The notes under the pieces are model-generated. The model did no database searches. It had not been told where the DNA came from and saw only the letters and a list, made by a program, of their open reading frames with translations. Below are positions 6,980-9,855 of a DNA stretch of 9,855 nt, piece after piece. Position 1 is the first letter of the stretch, and every line of letters begins with the position of its first letter. The position numbers and the translations under genes were made by a program. Source of the DNA: an uncultured Armatimonadota bacterium (GTDB lineage Bacteria > Armatimonadota > Armatimonadia > Armatimonadales > Armatimonadaceae); the NCBI GenBank assembly GCA_903924445.1, contig CAIYBQ010000147.1:1-9855 (forward strand), given 5' to 3'.

Positions 6980-8590
6980 ATGGCTGGTGGTCAAGCTGCA
7001 GGACGGGCATCCGTGCTCGTGATGGCATTCGTTCTCCTCTCCCGCGTCCTCGGCGTTGTCCGTGACATGGTCATCTCGCACCGCTTCGGACAGGACCTCA
7101 TCACCGATGTCTACACCGCAGCATTTCGCATCCCCGACATCCTGCAATACCTTGTCGCCGGAGGCGCACTCGCGACCGTTTTCGTCCCTGTCTTTACGCA
7201 ATACTGGACGCAGGAAAAGCGCGAGGATGCCTGGACTGTTCTACAAACTGTCATCACCGCTGTCTCAATCATTGCCATCGTTTTCATCATTGGACTCGAA
7301 ATCTTCGCACGGCCACTCGCACAACTAATGAACCCGCACCTTGGTGAGCTCCGGATTGGGGAAGTGCTCCCGGCAGCCGATGTCGCGGCACGCCAGGCAT
7401 GGGCATGGGATGAAGTCGCGCGCCTCTCGCGAATCTTGCTGCCGGCGCAGTGGTGTTTCTTTGTCGGCGGCCTGATGATGGGCTCGCTCAACGCTCGCCA
7501 AAAGTTCCTCGTCCCCGCCATCGGACCCGTGACCTATAACCTCGGTCAGATCCTCGCGGGATGGTTCTTTGGCGGAACAGACCTCGGCATCAGCGCGATG
7601 ACCTGGGGTGCCCTGATCGGAGCCGTGGCAGGTAACTTTGTCCTCCCGGCGATGGACATTCTCCGCAGCGGTGGCTCCCTCATCCCAAAACTTGAGCTCA
7701 ACCACCCCGGCGTTCGAAAAGTCGGTGCACTCCTGCTCCCGGCACTCCTCGGACTCTCCCTCAGCCAGCTTGGCTTCTGGATCACGGGCAGCTTTGTCTC
7801 CGGTGCCGGCTACCTGACCGCGCTCAAAAATGCCTACAACCTCACCCAGGCACCGATCGGAATCTTTGCGCAGGCCACCGCAATCGTGCTGCTGCCAACC
7901 TTGTCCGCGATGCTGGCAAAGGGCGATATGGCCGGCTTTGTCATCGAGCTCAACACTGGAATACGACGCATTCTGTTCTTCACCATCCCAAGCTCTGTCC
8001 TGATGGCCGTCCTCGCAGAGCCCATCATTTCCGCGCTCTACCTCGGTGAAAAGTACGGGCCGGTCCAAGTCCACGATGCGGCTGTTGCGCTGCGCTGGTA
8101 CAGCATCGGGACCTTTGCCTGGTCGCTGCAATCTGTCCTCGCCCGCGGCTTTTACGCATCGCAAGACACCAAAACCCCGACAATCATCACCAGCATCATG
8201 GTCTTGCTCTTTATTGGACTCTGCTTTGTCATCCCGCCGCTTGGCCTTGGCTACGCCGGACTTGCCCTCGCACTGTCCATCGCAGGCACCATTAATATGT
8301 TTGTCTTCCTCGCGACGCTGCGGCAGCGCCACCCAACCCTTGGCGTAAGACCAATCCTCGCGGCATCCCTGCGCATCGCCCTCGCATCCGGAGTCAGCGG
8401 CGTCATCACATGGCTGATCGCCAGCCGCATCGATGTCACAGCATCAAGGCTTATCGCCATCGGAAGCGTCATCGGCATTGGCGCCGTCAGCATCGTCGTG
8501 TATTACATTGCGTGCGTCCTCTTCCGCGTTGATCTCAAGCCGGTTCAGGGGATGCTTAAACTGCGCAACCGGAAGGCACCAACCGTATGA
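6980..8590 (+). CDS. murJ: Lipid II flippase MurJ (MviN)
   Basis: MurJ moves lipid-linked peptidoglycan precursor across the inner membrane. The 536 residues fit the family (about 510-530), and the sequence is a succession of hydrophobic spans as expected for a 14-span MOP-superfamily transporter. The signature SRVLGVVRDMVISHRFG is at 21-37 and AFRIPDILQYLVAGGALATVFVPVF at 48-72. R22, R28 and D43 match E. coli R18, R24 and D39. Q56, Y57 and G61 stand where E. coli has R52, R53 and E57. Further typical segments are LSRILLPAQW and GSLNARQKFLVPAIGPVTYN. The start is fixed by an in-frame stop at 6965-6967 and no other upstream start. No clear ribosome site precedes it. The stop overlaps the next gene by ATGA, so the two are probably co-translated. 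Confidence 0.95.
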   Translation: MAGGQAAGRASVLVMAFVLLSRVLGVVRDMVISHRFGQDLITDVYTAAFRIPDILQYLVAGGALATVFVPVFTQYWTQEKREDAWTVLQTVITAVSIIAIVFIIGLEIFARPLAQLMNPHLGELRIGEVLPAADVAARQAWAWDEVARLSRILLPAQWCFFVGGLMMGSLNARQKFLVPAIGPVTYNLGQILAGWFFGGTDLGISAMTWGALIGAVAGNFVLPAMDILRSGGSLIPKLELNHPGVRKVGALLLPALLGLSLSQLGFWITGSFVSGAGYLTALKNAYNLTQAPIGIFAQATAIVLLPTLSAMLAKGDMAGFVIELNTGIRRILFFTIPSSVLMAVLAEPIISALYLGEKYGPVQVHDAAVALRWYSIGTFAWSLQSVLARGFYASQDTKTPTIITSIMVLLFIGLCFVIPPLGLGYAGLALALSIAGTINMFVFLATLRQRHPTLGVRPILAASLRIALASGVSGVITWLIASRIDVTASRLIAIGSVIGIGAVSIVVYYIACVLFRVDLKPVQGMLKLRNRKAPTV

Positions 8591-9435
8591 CCTCTCCCAT
8601 CAATCCATTCCTGACTGGCGTTTCCACCTGGGCCCTCCACCCGCTGATTGGCCACGTGGAACCCGGTCGCCCGGGCTCACCGGATGCACTGCTCTTCCAG
8701 CCATCCCCGCGTGTCCTGAGTCTTGAAGATGCCATTTCGGCCGCAGCAGACCACGGGTACACAATGCTGGAGCTCTGTCATTTTCATATTGACAACCCAA
8801 CGGATGACCGCCTAGAGCAGCTCCGCCTGCACTTGGAAGCGAAGGGTGTGCGGCTGCTGAGCCTGCTCATTGATGATGCAGACATCACCCACGAGATCGA
8901 CAACGCCGCGCATATCGCGTGGATTACCACCTGGATTGACCGGGCAAGCCGCCTTGGAGCCGATACTGTGCGGGTCATCGGAGGCCATGCCGCGCCCGAT
9001 ACCGACAGCCGTGCACGGTGCCGCGCTGCGTTTAAGACCTTAGCGCTGGAAGCATTTGTCCGCGGCGTTCGTGTGCGGACTGAGAACTGGTTCCCACTCC
9101 TCTGCAACCCAGCCGAGCTGAATGACTGTCTCCGCGCACTCCAGGGCGCTGTCGGGTTGACATTTGATTTTGGAAACTGGGGCGGGGATGACAAGTACAT
9201 TCACCTCGAGGCCATCGCGGAGCACGCCGAAGGCTGCCATGCGAAGTGTTCTTTTGATGGGGATATTCCAGATGAAGCCGATTTTGAGGCCTGTATCCGA
9301 CTCCTAAAAGGGAATGGCTACTCTGGTACGTTCACGCTCGTGCATGCGCCTGGCTACGTGAGAAACAGCTCAGCTTCTACCTTCCGATCTTCGTGCACTA
9401 TGCCCTCGATTCTCTTCACCTCGTCAAGAGTTTAA
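8587..9435 (+). CDS. Sugar phosphate isomerase/epimerase-like TIM barrel (AP endonuclease family 2 fold), C-terminus disrupted
   Basis: The 282-residue product has the alternating strand/helix pattern of the xylose-isomerase-like TIM barrel (COG1082 type). Strand ends carry the expected acidic or metal-binding residues: LELCHFHI with E62, LLSLLIDDAD with D96/D97, TVRVIGGH at 127-134, VRTENW with E166, LTFDFGNW with D194 and CHAKCSFDG with H218 and K220. The last recognisable strand is YSGTFTLVHAPGY, ending at residue 257 (9357). After it the reading becomes Ser/Thr-rich and unlike the final helix of a barrel, and it stops at 9433-9435. A frameshift, rearrangement or assembly join near 9358 is likely. 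The gene overlaps murJ by ATGA, with GGAAGG 10 bases before the start. Substrate unknown; the family acts on sugars such as inosose, tagatose or hydroxypyruvate-type compounds. No signal peptide, so cytoplasmic. Confidence 0.82.
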   Translation: MTSPINPFLTGVSTWALHPLIGHVEPGRPGSPDALLFQPSPRVLSLEDAISAAADHGYTMLELCHFHIDNPTDDRLEQLRLHLEAKGVRLLSLLIDDADITHEIDNAAHIAWITTWIDRASRLGADTVRVIGGHAAPDTDSRARCRAAFKTLALEAFVRGVRVRTENWFPLLCNPAELNDCLRALQGAVGLTFDFGNWGGDDKYIHLEAIAEHAEGCHAKCSFDGDIPDEADFEACIRLLKGNGYSGTFTLVHAPGYVRNSSASTFRSSCTMPSILFTSSRV

Positions 9436-9773
9436 GTCGTCATCAAGTCTCTCGGTTGGCAGAGGAGTACAGAGATATCGAGCTGAGTCGGAGCTTGGGT
9501 CGGGCACGACCAAGTCCGCGGCAGAACCAGCAACGAGATGTGTCGATTCAGTCGGAGCTTCAACTTTGGGAGGCCATCATCAACCTCAAGCATGATCCTC
9601 GCTCCCGCAAAATGGATGAGCGGCTTGAATGTTTTGAAGATTCTGCTGCTGGGTGGCACTCTCGTGGTGAAACCACCACCCCAAACATGCCACGGTTGCC
9701 TGCCCTCTCCACTGGCTCCTCCTCAAGTAAAAAAAATCAATACACACACACACTGACTTTCATTTGCACTTGA
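9393..9773 (+). CDS. Uncertain open frame, 127 codons, unknown product
   Basis: This frame is open from 9288 to a TGA at 9771-9773, and its first ATG is at 9393. From about 9360 to 9660 it reads like plausible soluble protein rich in charged and helix-forming residues (SRLAEEYRDIELSRSLG, QSELQLWEAIINLKHDPRS). After about 9660 it decays into Ser/Thr/Pro and low-complexity sequence through the A8 and AC repeats. No ribosome site precedes the ATG and I recognise no family. It could be a separate small gene, the remnant of another gene joined at 9358, or chance. Confidence 0.2.
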   Translation: MHYALDSLHLVKSLSRHQVSRLAEEYRDIELSRSLGRARPSPRQNQQRDVSIQSELQLWEAIINLKHDPRSRKMDERLECFEDSAAGWHSRGETTTPNMPRLPALSTGSSSSKKNQYTHTLTFICT

Positions 9774-9855
9774 GCATACGCGCAGTGTGGGCCAAAAACT
9801 TTGTTGCACGATTCATGGAGATTCGGACGATCTTCATTGTTCTATTAGTGACATC
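9436..9855. other. Right-end stretch with no confident gene
   Basis: Apart from the uncertain frame ending at 9773, no supported gene is visible. The stretch holds an A8 run (9729-9736), an (AC)6 run (9742-9753), and a small imperfect hairpin around 9651-9681 without a T-run. It also has two short hydrophobic readings: LKILLLGGT from TTG at 9634, and MEIRTIFIVLLVT from ATG at 9815 running off the edge. Base composition and word use differ from the rest of the window. Confidence 0.6.
9742..9753. repeat. (AC)6 microsatellite preceded by A8
   Basis: Six AC units lie 5 bases beyond an eight-A run at 9729-9736. Such simple repeats are uncommon in bacterial intergenic DNA and occur nowhere else in this window. 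They mark the same right-end segment that looks foreign on other grounds. Confidence 0.75.

Noticed and set aside
7325..8332. 335-codon minus-strand open frame opposite murJ
   Set aside because: It is highly charged without motifs and lies wholly antisense to a clear MurJ, so it is a shadow of hydrophobic codons.
9381..9390. CTTCCGATCT, identical to the last ten bases of a common Illumina adapter, near the discontinuity
   Set aside because: The preceding bases do not continue the adapter sequence, so a ten-base match is probably chance. It is worth a glance only when checking reads at the junction.
9651..9681. GTGGT-GAA-ACCAC hairpin with partial outer GGGTG/CACCC pairing, as terminator of the murJ unit
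   Set aside because: There is a large one-sided bulge and no T-run on either strand next to it.

Overview
The window is an ordinary-looking piece of a moderately GC-rich bacterial chromosome with seven recognisable genes and a disturbed right end. The organism makes peptidoglycan (a MurJ lipid II flippase) and has a twin-arginine export system (TatC). The long TatC tail, the Gly/Met-rich secreted protein and the leaderless-looking starts are compatible with a member of Armatimonadota or a related deep lineage, but this is a guess from gene style, not from a marker. A strong excess of the word GGATGC/GCATCC runs through almost the whole window, as a genome-wide signature would.

Layout. Positions 1-6919 read leftwards on the minus strand. 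From right to left they hold an endonuclease III-type glycosylase (6221-6919); a Sec-signal secreted protein with two Gly/Met-rich segments (4207-6033), closed by a clear intrinsic terminator (4151-4184); and then a tight three-gene unit of tatC (2947-4047), nagA (1805-2950, ATGA overlap with tatC) and a right-handed beta-helix protein (1-1771, running off the left edge). On the plus strand, murJ (6980-8590) overlaps by ATGA a sugar-phosphate isomerase/epimerase-like TIM barrel gene (8587-9435). The glycosylase gene and murJ diverge from a 60-bp gap.

How the genes fit together. Most have envelope or housekeeping roles: TatC (folded-protein export), NagA (GlcNAc-6-phosphate deacetylation in amino-sugar recycling), MurJ (lipid II flipping), and a secreted Gly/Met-rich protein of unknown role. 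The link between tatC, nagA and the beta-helix gene is only their tight spacing. I see no CRISPR, tRNA, rRNA, insertion sequence, phage gene or defence cassette.

The right end (about 9358-9855) is odd. The TIM-barrel protein loses family-like sequence abruptly after residue 257, a different frame becomes the longer open one, the GGATGC signature almost vanishes, and an A8 run and an (AC)6 microsatellite appear. This could be a gene disruption, a rearrangement, or a mis-assembled contig end. Nothing here clearly shows a new biological system. The best items for follow-up are the extended TatC, the signal-less beta-helix in its operon, the GGM-type protein with its triple upstream repeat, the dispersed GGATGC word, and the discontinuity at 9358.
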